A stretch of 64,000 bases of DNA. Source: Cymodocea nodosa (lineage: Eukaryota; Streptophyta; Magnoliopsida; Alismatales; Cymodoceaceae). The notes under the pieces are model-generated. The model did not search any database, had not been told where the DNA came from, and worked only from the letters and a program-made list of their open reading frames with translations. Positions 1-11,432 of this stretch are shown one piece after another. The DNA is taken from the NCBI GenBank assembly GCA_036874045.1, contig CM072343.1, forward strand, positions 13,102,001 through 13,166,000, given 5' to 3'. Made by a program: the position numbers and the translations under genes. How positions within the stretch are numbered: position 1 is the first letter of the stretch; each line of letters starts with the position of its first letter.

Positions 1-840
1 ATTAAAAACTTAAAAAGTTAATTTTTGCTTATGATAAATTATTATTGTTTAAACATTTGATCCATGTCATGTGTATGTCACATTCTGAACTCATTAAGTT
101 AATCACGTTGAGTTACAATTTTATTCTATTTTACGCATTTAATTAGTATTAACATAATGTCTTGTTATTACATTTAATGAAAAATTTTAGACAAGAAAGT
201 TTATTTTATAGGAATTTTTCAAAGAATCCAAAATTGATGATTCAAGATAATTTGAGAGGAAAACATAGAAGAGAACGTGTATATTTCAAATTTTGAATTT
301 AAAATTAAAACAAAAGACATGAAAAGTGGATATTGATCAAGTCGTGAACATGGAAGATATGTATACGATGAAAATTGATTATATAAGGTATATAATTCTC
401 TTTGATCAATATACTTACACCTACACCTTAGAGAAATACACATCTTAAAATACAATTCTCAAAAGGAAAGGAAGAGAATTCAGCAACTTCAGTGAAGATC
501 AAAAATGCCAAAAATTTATCATTGAAGATTTGTAGAAGAAGAAGAAAAAGAAAAAGAAAAAGAAATTCACAAATAGGGAGAAATGTTTTTCAGTTCTGCA
601 TTTTAGTTTTTCTTTATTTCTGTATTAAAGTGAATTGATCTAAGTGAATTTTCAATCGTGATATCTTTGCATTTATAATTTTAGAGGAGATTTGAATTGT
701 AAAGTGTAATTGAAACTTTATATATAAATAGTTGAATAAAATAATTATTACATATTGTTTTAAATTGAACTTTTGATTATTAATATATTTTTTGAAAAAC
801 ACAATTTACCCCCCTTTTGTGTAGTATTAGATTCTCTTCA
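1..840 (+). repeat. Copia-0: 3' portion of an LTR (copia-2-like family), cut by window edge
   Basis: This is the right part of a copia-type LTR. It shares with the copia-2 LTRs the block around 185-260 (GACAAGAAAGTTTATTTT), a TATA-like TATATAAGG at 380-388 followed by TTGATCAAT, and the terminal signature ACACAATTTACCCCCC then TTTTGTGTAG near 800-825. It ends in CA at 840, three bases before a primer-binding site. It is more diverged from copia-2 than the copia-2 LTRs are from each other, so it is probably among the oldest layers here. The left part lies outside the window. Confidence 0.8.
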
Positions 841-843
841 ATT

Positions 844-855
844 TGGTATTAGAGC
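844..855 (+). other. Primer-binding site of copia-0 (initiator-Met tRNA type)
   Basis: TGGTATTAGAGC lies three bases after the LTR end. It matches the plant initiator-Met tRNA 3' complement (TGGTATCAGAGC) at 11 of 12 bases, as usual for Ty1/copia. Confidence 0.8.
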
Positions 856-886
856 CTTGTTAAAATCTAAGTAGGTTGAAAAATCT

Positions 887-1480
887 AGGGTTTGATGACT
901 ACTAGTAATAACAATTTCACTTTGTATGAATGCCAGAATTTAAACTATCATCCTTTATTTGATAGAATATATTATGAATACTAGAAATATAAGATGACAG
1001 TCTTTCTTTAATTAATAGATCATAAATTATGATTTCTAATACTCCACTTACGTCACCTTATAATACTTAGATAGTTACTAAAAAAGAAAATGAAACTCTA
1101 AATGCAAAAAACTTAAATATTTTATTTTGTGCATTGAGTTATGATCAGTTTAGTAAAGTATCTAAATATAAATCTACTTATGAGGTGTGGCATTCATTAG
1201 AAATTTCATATGAGGGTACTTCTCAAGTTAAAGAAATTAAAATTAATATATTAATTCATAAATACAAACTCTTTAAGATGCATGAAAGTGAAACTATTTT
1301 TAAGATGTTTTTTAGATTTCTAAATATTATTAATTCTTTGAAATACATAGAAAAGAATTTTAAACAAAAGGATTTGGTGAGAAAAATTCTCAAATTCTTA
1401 AGTTATAAATGGTCTTAGAAAGTGACTTCAATTGAGGAATTACGAGACTTAAATGTTTACACTATTGATAAATGTCTTGT
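887..1480 (+). pseudogene. Copia-0 gag fragment (UBN2/Retrotran_gag_2 type)
   Basis: The region reads as the start of a Ty1/copia gag. The clearest part (about 1,134-1,440) carries the family pattern YEVWHSLEISYEGTSQVKE, then INILIHKYKLFKMHESE, then NSLKYIEKNFKQKDLV and the KVTSIEELRDL stretch, all typical of the capsid domain of plant copia gag (family knowledge). The gag stops being recognisable at about 1,480, where minus-strand Athila sequence begins, so I infer that Athila-3 inserted here. The homologous region in copia-2 is 43,020-43,640. It is a broken fossil with a few breaks, and the rest of the element is not visible in the window. Confidence 0.8.
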
Positions 1481-2364
1481 CAGCTTAAGTATATTTTTAT
1501 AATTAACAAGTAATTTCACGAATAATATTTAATTTCAATAACTTCGTTCATTAAATTTATTGTAAGTGTACAACATCTATTGTATAAGTGTGCAAGTATA
1601 GGTTGAGCCCATAGGGAATGATCAAAATCAATTTGACTCTTTAAATTTTCATAACTAGAGTTTAGTGTGTACTCAAAATTTGCTTGCTCTGTTGATTTAC
1701 AATTAATTCAACGAACTTTCCTCGTAGAGTTATAGTTAACTCAACGAGCTCTTTGGCAACTTCTGATTAGTATTATTGATTGCAAAAGAAATCAGTCATC
1801 CATTGGATGATTCTATACATTACAAATAACATTTTTTACGCTCTTCAAATGCTATTTTATATTACATTTATCATTGATCAATTCTAGCATTCAAATACTC
1901 TAAATAGTAAATATATCAATCAAGATTTCAGAGATTTATACTAACTAGTTTTAGCAATTAGTAATACGATTTTCTATTAACTAGAATAAAATAAACACGA
2001 AACATTCAACATTTACTAACAATACAAACATAGATGATACAACACAAACTTGATAAACAGAAATATGTAAATGAAAACAGGCAATTGTTTTATTCCTTAA
2101 GATAGGCGAATTATGAAAAGTAAAATTATTTATTAACAGTAAAAAACTTTTGTCACTACATGTGACACGATTACACCACTAAAAACTTAACCACTTATTA
2201 TCAAGCGCTCCTCTCCCTACTAGATTGTGAACCTAGACTTTTGTAAGTTGATCTCTTCTTCAACATAGTGGCTTCAACCTAAAACTAAGGCTAAAAGCTT
2301 AACTATCTCTTGAGAGATGATTTGATGCTTAGTGAAAATGTCCTTCCTTCCTATGATGCGATCA
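1480..2364 (-). repeat. Athila-3 LTR, left arm (LTR end part)
   Basis: Reverse complement of the R/U5 part of the Athila LTR. Blocks match 11,890-12,680 of Athila-1 in reversed order: TGCAAGTATAGGTTGAGCCC near 1,591, ACATTACAAATAACAT near 1,815, and GGCTAAAAGCTTAACTATCT near 2,289. The last five bases, GATCA, are the target duplication of the inserted solo LTR. The outer boundary near 1,480 is approximate. Confidence 0.8.
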
Positions 2365-2539
2365 TGTTAGAACCCTTGTGTGTTTGATAATGCAAAAATC
2401 CATGTGAGGTAGTAATATGTATTTCATAGGTTAGAAAATGAGTAGATATAGATGAAGAGTTAAAGCCAAAATAGCAACCAAACAGACTAGATGATTGTTG
2501 CATAAGAAATCTAGAAGAAATTATTAAGTTGTAGGACAA

Positions 2540-3200
2540 TCAAAAGGTTTCATAGTTGGTCAAAGCATATCAGAAGGTTTCAGGCTTAATAAGATAGTTT
2601 TAGATATGTTCAGAAGGTTTCACTCTTCAAAAGGTTTCATAGTTATTTTTAGAAGGCTTCGAAAGGTTTCAAGTGAAACTATCTAAAAGATAAGTGTTTT
2701 CGAAAGATTTCAAACAGTGAACCAAAACTAAGAAAATCTCACATGTAGAACTTAAAGTTTCACATGACAAGTAGAAAAATAACTATTTAAGAAGTTGGAT
2801 ACTTTCAGAAGGTTTTTCGGAAGGTTTCAAATGAAACTATCCAAACGATAATTCATTTTAGAAGGTTTCAAATCCAATCAATCTGAACTTAAAGAGATCT
2901 CACGTGATGAACTTAAACATTCATGTTATAGGTATAGAAAGACTTCTTGAGCCTTTGGATAGTTTCAGGAATGATTTCAAAAGGTTTCAAATAGAACAAT
3001 CTAAAAGACAAAAAAATTTGGAAGGTTTCAAGCTGAATAGTTTGAACTTAAAAGCTCTCATGTGCCCAACTTAAAATCTCACGTGACAAAAATAAAAGAA
3101 AGGAGTCTCAAGCCTTGAAATAGTTTTAGGGAGTTTTTGGAAGGTTTCAAATGAAATTGTTAAAAAATCAAATAGAATCGGAAGGTTTCAAAAAGGCAAT
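2540..3200 (+). repeat. Array of a GAAGGTTTCA motif in the solo-LTR U3
   Basis: About a dozen irregularly spaced copies of (A/G)AAGGTTTCA occur in this stretch, for example near 2,571, 2,613, 2,628, 2,661, 2,861, 2,970, 3,020, 3,139 and 3,180. They alternate with TGAAACTATC-type inverted partners. The placement in the U3 half fits an enhancer-like array, but that role is inferred only. Confidence 0.75.
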
Positions 3201-3368
3201 ATACTAAATGGTAACTTTCTATTTATAGGACTATCAAGAATTATAGTACAACATAATTAATACCATTGAAGACAAATATGATTGTTGGGTTTATAGTATA
3301 AATACAACTAGATCATTCAACAAAAATTAAGAGAGGGATATATAGAATATACATTGCAAATTCTCTTC

Positions 3369-3505
3369 TGTTAGGAATTTTGTTTTGATGATGAATGCTT
3401 TATTAAAGTTTTAAAATAAGTCTAAATAATATTTTCTAAGTATAATAGTCACGTAAATGTTGACAAATTATTGAAAAGTTTCGTTTAAAAATTCGGATAG
3501 TTAAC
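3369..3505 (+). repeat. Copia-1 5' LTR, left arm
   Basis: Begins TGTTAGGAATTTTG and runs parallel to 37,684-37,820 of the 3' LTR. It stops at the TTAAC target duplication of Athila-1 (3,501-3,505). Confidence 0.9.
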
Positions 3506-4266
3506 TATTTAGAATGAAAAAGTGCATATTATTAACGGTTAAATGATGGTTAATTGCATAATATTTAGCTTATCATATAAGAATTAAGCCATTAAGTTAT
3601 AATTGCACTGTTATATGCTTTAATTGAAGAATCTACTTAATTTGGGGGAATTAATGCTAATTTAGTACATTTATGAACTGTCGGTAAGTTGCAAGCTGTG
3701 AAATTCTTAAGTATCCGAATTTTCTGATATTTCAGACAGTTATGTTTAACATACCGAATATATTCAGACAATTATGTTTAACAGACCGAACATGTATCGA
3801 ATAGTTATGTTTAAATTGCCAAACAGTTATGTTTTGAGAGAATATTTTATTATTTCCTGAAGTACACGTGTCGAAATCATAATGAATAGACTTAAGTGGA
3901 TTTTCGGTGAGTTAGTTGTAACTATCCGAAATGCAACTGAGCATCGGATAGTTAGACCTGTAACTCTCCGAAATGTTATTTTATGATTAAACTGCTGCTG
4001 ACACGTGTCGAGATCTGGTAGATTTACTTAAGTTATATATCGGTGAGTTATTAGTAACTATCCGAAATGCATCTAAACATCGGATAGTTAAGTTTATAAG
4101 TATCCGAAATGCACCTGAGCATCAGATAGTTAAATTTATGCATGTGTTGAATTTAAATGCTTTAGAATATCACGTAAGATGCACATGTTTAACTCGTTAA
4201 GTTAGCATAATTGTATGCGTTGAGTTACATGAATATTACACTAAGGTAACACGTTATGTTAGCAGC
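3506..4266 (+). repeat. Athila-1 5' LTR, left arm (U3)
   Basis: Aligns with 24,974-25,730 of the 3' LTR. It contains repeated TCGGATAGTTA / TAACTATCCGAA inverted motifs (about 3,900-4,130) and the block TTTAACTCGTTAAGTTAGC near 4,187 that is shared with copia-2 LTRs. It ends in GCAGC, the target duplication of copia-2b. Confidence 0.9.
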
Positions 4267-5880
4267 TGTAGGATCGTATGGCTACACAAGAGGGGGGTGA
4301 ATTATGTATTTTTAATATTTTCTGAAATATAATTGAAACTTTAAAACTCAAAAACAAGTCGAGACATTGTTTTCATAAAATCATTTTTATTCAAGGTTTC
4401 AATTACAATATACAATTCAATTCTCCTCAGAAATTGTAGATGCAATTATATTTCGATACTATGTATCATCTAAACAATTTCATAACTACAAATAGAGAAA
4501 ACTAATTTGCGGAATTTAAAACTTTTCTCCCTGTTTGAGATCTTTCTTATTCTTTTTTTTCTTCTTCAACAATTCTTCAGTGACGAATATCTTGTCTTTT
4601 CATGCTTCACCAAATTTGCTTTCTTCTGATACTTAAAATCTTCAGTGACGAAAATCTTACCTTTTTGTGCTTCACTGAACTTTCTTCCACTTGAGAGATT
4701 TTTCCCCGAGAAGGTGTTTTTGATCCCTAAACAAGATTTTTCTTTTGGTGTGCAGGGATGATTTGATCCTTGAAAAGATTTTTCATTTTGTGTGCAAGGA
4801 TAAATTGATCAATGAGAATTCTATGCCTTTTATACTGTATCTTCATTTCATTCATATCCTTCACGTTTAACCACCACCAGTTTTCCACTTCTCCACGTCT
4901 TTTCTTTTTCCTTCATCGAAACAACCACGTTCTAACCCACGTTTATATTTCAAATTTTCTTTAATCATCAGTCTTGGATCTCTGAAAAATTTCCTGCAAA
5001 ATAAACTTTCTCGTCTAAAAGTATTTCATTAGTGTAATAAGAAGTCGTTACTTTAATGTCAACTAAATGAGTGACACAAGTATATATATAACTTAATGTT
5101 TCTAACTTAACGAGTTCCTCATGTGCCATTTCACGTGACAAGTATTGTAGCTAACTCAACGAATTATGTCCGTGGTGTTATGATATCTCAACGAACCATC
5201 TCCATTGTCTTATGATAACTCAACGAACCATTTCCGTTGTGCTATGATAACTCAACGAACTAGTAATAAACAAATGTTTTTATAATAAGAATTTTACCGC
5301 GTGCAAAAATAACAACTTAAGTTTATAACGCTAACCTAACGCGTTGCCTTAGTGTTCAATATAGCAACTCAACGCGTTTAGTTATGTTAACTTAACGAGT
5401 TAAACATGTGCTCCTCACGTGATACAATACAACATTCGTAACTTATAATTTCACCACGTGTATAACACTAACTTAACGAGTTCATCTCTTCTTTTACTCA
5501 CTAACTTAATGAGTTATCATGTGACCTATTTTAACCTTTAAGCCTCTAACTTAGCAAGTTCTCACGTGACCTCTATACAAACAAAACTCTAACTTAACGA
5601 GTTTTCTAAACGTGCACTGTTCATGATACAGAAGATATAACATTAAAACATATCATGCTTTTCAATAAAAACACACGTTAACTTAACGTTTAGCTAAATG
5701 AGAAATTAATGCAACGAAATGACTAGTTATTAACTTCAGATCCAATACAGACAAGTATTTATATCAGTAAGTTTTTTCTGTATTAATTGATGATTTTAAT
5801 TTCTTTTCACAAGTAATAGTAATTGAGCAAATATGATTATTTTCATTCAACACACATCATCAAAACAAAAATACTCAACA
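4267..5880 (-). repeat. Copia-2b 3' LTR
   Basis: This LTR of 1,614 bases reads from TGTTGAGTATTTTTG (complement, ending at 5,880) to GATCCTACA (complement, starting at 4,267). A TATA-like TATAAAAGG lies on the minus strand at 4,826-4,834. U3 (about 5,080-5,720) holds many AACTCGTTAAGTTAG and GTTCGTTGAGTTA motifs. Confidence 0.9.
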
Positions 5881-6377
5881 ATCTCCCCCTTTTTGATGAT
5901 GACAAAACCATATTAAATCAATTATGAAATATGTATAACTCAACAAAGCACCTTCGTTGGGTTAACTTTTAATTCAATAAACTTGTTTGTTAACTTAAGT
6001 TCACTTAAGCTTATTTCTATTGTTTGTGTAAATTTTACCTCTCAGAACTAAAACTCTCAAATGTCAATAATTATATAAGTATCAGTTTTCTAATTACCAT
6101 CTATCAGATTACAATAACCATTCAATAGCATCTCCTTTTATAATATATATATATGCAATTAAAATCATAATCATCTTTTTATAATATTTCTCCCCCTTTT
6201 TGTCATTAATCAAAAAGATAATTACAGAGAATATATATACATATATAAGAGAATTACAACAACAATTTCTGTAAACAAGAATAATAATTGAACACATTTA
6301 CAGAAAAATCTATTGTTCAATGAATCAAACAAGTAATACAAACATTACATTTTGTATTCAGAAACAAACAAAAATAG
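5881..6377 (-). other. Copia-2b 3' non-coding stretch with two polypurine tracts
   Basis: The minus strand carries AAAAAGGGGGAGAT directly before the 3' LTR (5,881-5,894) and a second AAAAAGGGGGAGAAA at about 6,187-6,201. The same pair occurs in copia-2 and copia-1. No gene is seen. Short open frames here are AT-rich chance frames. Confidence 0.75.
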
Positions 6378-8642
6378 TTATTGACCCCTCCTAAGTATAT
6401 CACTTATAGCATTACATATTTTATCTCCTAGATGTCTAATATCATTTCTGATGTCGTTAAACACTACATCTAAGTCAGGAGGTAACTAGGTTTGCTGTTC
6501 TGCTTGAACTGAATAACTTTGTTGTTGTTGTTGTATATGGTCTGTATCAGGTTGTTGTTGTTGTTGTCGTTGAGGTTTATGCATGGCTTGGAATTTTTGC
6601 AAATCTTTGACACTAAATGCTCTCATACCTTTAGTTTCAGAGGGCCAGTCAGATAAAGTCAATTGGCTTGCAAGGATTCTACATACAGCATCACCATAAA
6701 ATAACTTTGAACTCATATGCTATAGTTGAGACATAAAAACATCAAACCAATTTATTTGAATTCTATTCAGTAGGCCATAAGTTGTATATAAATAGCTTCT
6801 GCTGACTTCCAAATTGTGTCCAACTCTCTGAAATAAATTTGCATACAATATATTTGCAATAAACCTTGCCTCTGCATTCAGATTTTCCATTAATCTCATT
6901 TCAAAATATACATCTGGAATTTTTGATAAAGACTAAATGTTCCATTTCAGTTGTCTTATCATGTCAAATCTGTTAGTAACAACAACACCTTCATTCTTTA
7001 ATCCTAAAACTTCAAAAATTAACTCAGGAGACAACATAAACTCTTGTTCATTTATTTGAGTTTTCATAAAATTTCCATTCTTGACCAGATTGCTATAAAA
7101 AGTTGCAATAAGCTCTATGTATTGCTTCCATTTCGTTCCTACTGGCAAGAATTTAATGAGGCCTTGAAACTCAAACAGATCTCTTATTTCCATCAAATTT
7201 TTGAATTTTATTCGACGAGTATGCAGAATTTGACATGTAATCAGATTATTGTATTTCTGCAATGCTTCTTCAGATCTAAAATGAATTGCATTACCTTGAA
7301 TTTTTAATATTGTACACAAAGAAGGTGATACCTGAAGCCGTGATTCAGAGTTTAATTCATCTTCAGGAACCTCTTCTTCAAAATGAATGTCATGTTCTTC
7401 TTCCAAAATATTATCTTGAAGCTGCTCAGGTAAGCTTGATTCTTCAGCTTCAACAGTGTTAGGAACATTGTCAATATGCTCAACATTCATCTGTTCAGTC
7501 TCTATAGAATGTTCAGAGTACAATTTTTCCATAAATTCTACAACCGGTGTATCTGTCTGTAATTGTTCATTTTGTTCAACAGATAATTCCATTGATTCAT
7601 GCTGTGAATTCTCAGACTCTACTTCTATAGATTCCGTAGAAGGCTGGTTAACTTTTAGCTCTTTTGGAGTCTTAACAATTTCAATATTTGCTACTCCAGA
7701 CAATTCAACCTTTGAACTAGTTACTGCCTCAACATTGTCAATTATATTTGCAATAATTTGTTCAATGTTAGGTGCCTGATGCTCTGATTTGTCAATTTCT
7801 ACATCATCAGGACTTGTACTAATAGAAAAACTTGAGCTCATATTTGACTTGGATTTCTTCTCAAGTTTTCTAGCAAGGGAAAATAAAGTCTCATTATTTT
7901 CATCAGTTTCAGTGTGTTCGGAACTGATGAGTTTATCAGATGCATAATAAGGTACAATGTCTAGACATGCATTGTCCTTTGGAAATAAATTTTCATCTGA
8001 TTTTCCTTTTTTAATAGACTTTGTTTCCTTAGACATAATTTTTCTAACTTTCCTTCTTCTATAACATTTTTGTTTCTCCTTTTCAAGTTTTGCTGTTTTC
8101 TTTTTAAATTGCTCCATAAAAGTTTTCTACTTTAATTCTTCTAAGGCACTTTCTATTGCAACTGCCTTTCGAAGACTATCAACTTTTGTTTTGTCTACAG
8201 CAATATCTGATTCTACTTGTTTTGAATATAAAGGAGTAGGGATAGCTGATTCATGCTCTTCCTCAAATGCATGTAGTCTTGTACCATTTATAGGAGTTTG
8301 AGGAGTTCTATTTGATAAACCTACACCTTTTTCCAAATATTTTGCATACTGTTCTAAAAATGCAATCTCAGCACATTTCATTCTGTATTCTCTATCATAT
8401 TTACTTCAAATACCTATGTATGTAATACTTGCATCAATATGTTGAAGTTCTTGTCTAACTTCATCTAATATATCTTGAGAAAAGAAGTAATCTCTATAAA
8501 GTTCTGCTAACCTTTTGTCCACTCGAAATATTTTCTTGAACCAAGTACGTGGAACTTCATCATTCTCTATTTCTTTTCCTTTTGCATCTCTTCTGCTTTT
8601 GCCTTTTCCTCTACCATGACCCTTGTAGAACTTGGAGACCAT
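6378..8642 (-). pseudogene. Copia-2b env-like region
   Basis: A roughly 750-codon region on the minus strand, broken a few times, parallels 44,357-46,623 of copia-2. It starts with a basic segment (KFYKGHGRGKGKSRRDAKGK). It continues with RTWFKKIFRVDKRLAELY, a Lys-rich part, a long acidic Glu/Ser/Asn stretch (7,380-7,860) and a folded-looking C-terminal half. That half includes IKFLPVGTKWKQYIELIA, FMLSPELIFEVLGLKNEG and KLFYGDAV, followed by a Gln-rich tail (about 6,500-6,570). The C-terminal half resembles the domain catalogued in plants as a putative transposon protein, by recollection only. SIRE-type elements carry an env-like frame in this position; no signal peptide or convincing membrane span is evident. 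The function is unknown. Confidence 0.75.
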
Positions 8643-8974
8643 TGTCGCAGGTTGTAACAGCAACAAGCGGGAAAGATTTTCTTGACAAAGTTTACAAATA
8701 ACCTAAGTCCCCGTGTAATAAGTGTTTAAATAGGGTTTTTAGGCGTATAACTCAACGTGAAGAGAAGTCAGGTTTAGAAATAAAATAAATATTGAATAAA
8801 GCTTATTCAATCAAAGTACCAAAAATATTCAAGTATAACTCGTTGAGTTAACTAACCTAACGAGTAAAACGCTGTCTAGAGGCAGTTTTACACGTTACCT
8901 TATCTAACATAACGTCTAGTTAGTACACAACAATTTTCAGATGCTTCCAACTGAAACGTTTAATATTTATCACT
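8643..8974 (-). promoter_or_regulatory. Copia-2b leader upstream of the env-like region
   Basis: In element sense this stretch runs from the 5' LTR end to the env-like start. It contains ATTTAAACACTTATTACACG (about 8,716-8,735), a TATA-like element about 75-95 bases before the env-like ATG. The same block precedes the env-like region of copia-2. A promoter or subgenomic start is possible but inferred. No gag is recognised here. Confidence 0.45.
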
Positions 8975-11427
8975 TGTAGGATCGTATGGCTACACAAGAG
9001 GGGGGTGAATTATGTATTTTTAATATTTTCTGAAATATAATTGAAACTTTAAAACTCAAAAACAAGTCGAGACATTGTTTTCATAAAATCATTTTTATTC
9101 AAGGTTTCAATTACAATATACAATTCAATTCTCCTCAGAAATTGTAGATGCAATTATATTTCGATACCATGTATCATCTAAACAATTTCATAACTACAAA
9201 CAGAGAAAACTAATTTACGGAATTTAAAACTTTTCTCCCTGTTTGAGATCTTTCTTCTTCTTCTTTTTCTTCTTCAGCAATTCTTCAGTGACGAATATTT
9301 TGTCTTTTCATGCTTCACCCAATTTGCTTTCTTCTGATACTTCAAATCTTCAATGACGAAAATCTTACCTTTCTGTGCTTCACTGAACTTTCTTCCACTT
9401 GAGAGATTTTTCCCCGAGAAGGTGTTTCTGATCTCTAAAAAAGATTTTTCTTTTGGTGTGCAGGGATGATTTGATCCTTGAAAAGATTTTTCGTTTTGTG
9501 TGCAAGGATAAATTGATCAACGAGAATTCTATGCCTTTTATATTGTATCTTCATTTCATGCATATCCTTCACATTTAACCACCACCAGTTTTCCACTTCT
9601 CCACGTCTTTTCTTTTTCCTTCATCGAAACACACATGTTCTAACCCACGTTTATATTTCGAATTTTCTTTAATCATCAGTCTTGGATCTCTGAAAAATTT
9701 CCTGCAAAATAAACTTTCTCGTCCAAAAGTTTTTCATTAGTGTAATAAGAAGACGTTACTTTAATATTAACTAAACGAGTAACACAAGTATATATATAAC
9801 TTAACGTTTCTAACTTAACGAGTTCCTCTTGTGCCATTTCACGTGACAAGTACTGTAGCTAACTCAACGAACTATGTCTGTGGTGTTATGATATCTCAAC
9901 GAACCATTTTCGTTGTATTATGATAACTCAACGAACCATTTCCGTTGTGTTATGATAACTCAACGAACCAGTAATAAACAAATGCTTTTATAATAAGAAT
10001 TTTACCACGTGCAAAAATAACAACTTAAGTTTATAACGCTAACCTAACGCGTTGCCTTAGTGTTCAATATAGCAACTCAAGGCATTTAGTTATATTAACT
10101 TCTTTTTCTTCTTCAGCAATTCTTCAGTGACGAATATCTTGTCTTTTCATGCTTCACCCAATTTGCTTTCTTCTGATACTTCAAATCTTCAATGACGAAA
10201 ATCTTACCTTTCTGTGCTTCACTGAACTTTCTTCCACTTGAGAGATTTTTCCCCGAGAAGGTGTTTCTGATCCCTAAAAAAGATTTTTCTTTTGGTGTGT
10301 AGGGATGATTTGATCCTTGAAAAGATTTTTCGTTTTGTGTGCAAGGATAAATTGATCAACGAGAATTCTATGCCTTTTATACTGTATCTTCATTTCATGC
10401 ATATCCTTCACATTTAACCACCACCAGTTTTCCACTTCTCCACGTCTTTTCTTTTTCCTTCATCGAAACACACACGTTCTAACCCACGTTTATATTTTGA
10501 ATTTTCTTTAATCATCAGTCTTGGATCTTTGAAAAATTTCCTGCAAAATAAACTTTCTCGTCTAAAAGTATTTCATTAGTGTAATAAGAAGTCGTTACTT
10601 TAATGTTAACTAAACGAGTAACACAAGTATATATATAACTTAACGTTTCTAACTTAACGAGTTCCTCTTGTGCCATTTCACGTGACAAGTACTATAGCTA
10701 ACTCAACGAACTATGTCTGTGGTGTTATGATATCTCAACGAACCATTTTCATTGTATTATGATAACTCAACGAACCATTTCCATTGTGTTATGATAACTC
10801 AACGAACCAGTAATAAACAAATGCTTTTATAATAAGAATTTTACCACGTGCAAAAATAACAACTTAAGTTTATAACGCTAACCTAACGCGTTGCCTTAGT
10901 GTTCAATATAGCAACTCAAGGCATTTAGTTATATTAACTTAACGAGTTAAACATGTGCTCCTCACGTGATACAATACAACATTTGTAACTTATAATTTCA
11001 CCACGTGTATAACACTAACTTAACGAGTTCGTCTCTTCTTTTACTCACTAACTTAACGAGTTATCACGTGACCTATTTTAACCTTTAAGCCTCTAACTTA
11101 ACGAGTTCTCACGTGACCTCTATACAAACAAAACTCTAACTTAACGAGTTGTCTAAACGTGCACTGTTCATGATACAAAAGATATAACATTAAAACATAT
11201 CATGCTTTTCAATAAAAACACACGTTAACTTAACGTTTAGCTAAATGAGAAATTAATGCAACGAAACGACTAGTTATTAACTTCAGATCTAATACAGACA
11301 AGTATTTATATCAGTAAGCTTTTTCTGTATTAATTGATGATTTTAATTTCTTTTCACAAGCAATAGTAATTGAGCAAATATGATTATTTTCATTCAGCAC
11401 ACATCATCAAAACAAAAATACTTAACA
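8975..11427 (-). repeat. Copia-2b 5' LTR, enlarged by tandem duplication
   Basis: At 2,453 bases it is about 840 longer than its partner LTR because of a duplication of 9,262-10,100. It carries two minus-strand TATA-like boxes (9,534-9,542 and 10,373-10,381) where the partner has one. Confidence 0.9.
9262..10939 (-). repeat. 839-base tandem duplication inside the copia-2b 5' LTR
   Basis: Copy 1 covers about 9,262-10,100 and copy 2 about 10,101-10,939. CTTCAGCAATTCTTCAG recurs at 9,272 and 10,111, and GGCATTTAGTTATATTAACT at 10,081 and 10,920; both pairs are 839 apart. The copies are nearly identical by eye, so the duplication is recent, and it includes the promoter, R and part of U3. Confidence 0.9.
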
Positions 11428-11432
11428 GCAGC

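Larger units (their letters stand above)
4267..11427 (-). mobile_element. Copia-2b: minus-strand copia element without a pol region
   Basis: Flanked by GCAGC at 4,262-4,266 and 11,428-11,432. In element orientation the 5' LTR is 11,427-8,975 and the 3' LTR is 5,880-4,267. The LTR start reads TGTT(A/G)AGTATTTTTG and the end GATCCTACA. The interior of about 3.1 kb holds an env-like region (8,642-6,378) and non-coding sequence. Neither gag nor pol was recognised. Copia-2 (41,052-60,997) is its closest relative here and also lacks pol. The 5' LTR is longer because of an 839-base tandem duplication. It is a non-autonomous, broken fossil, and it is the deepest insertion in the nest. Confidence 0.9.

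Noticed and set aside
2540-3200. GAAGGTTTCA array considered as a CRISPR or satellite array
   Set aside because: Spacing is irregular, copies are short and degenerate, and the array lies inside the U3 of a plant LTR.
7044-7779. Plus-strand open frames of 87 and 107 codons opposite the copia-2b env-like region
   Set aside because: They are antisense shadows of the minus-strand env-like region; the same happens on the minus strand at 45,219-45,530 in copia-2.
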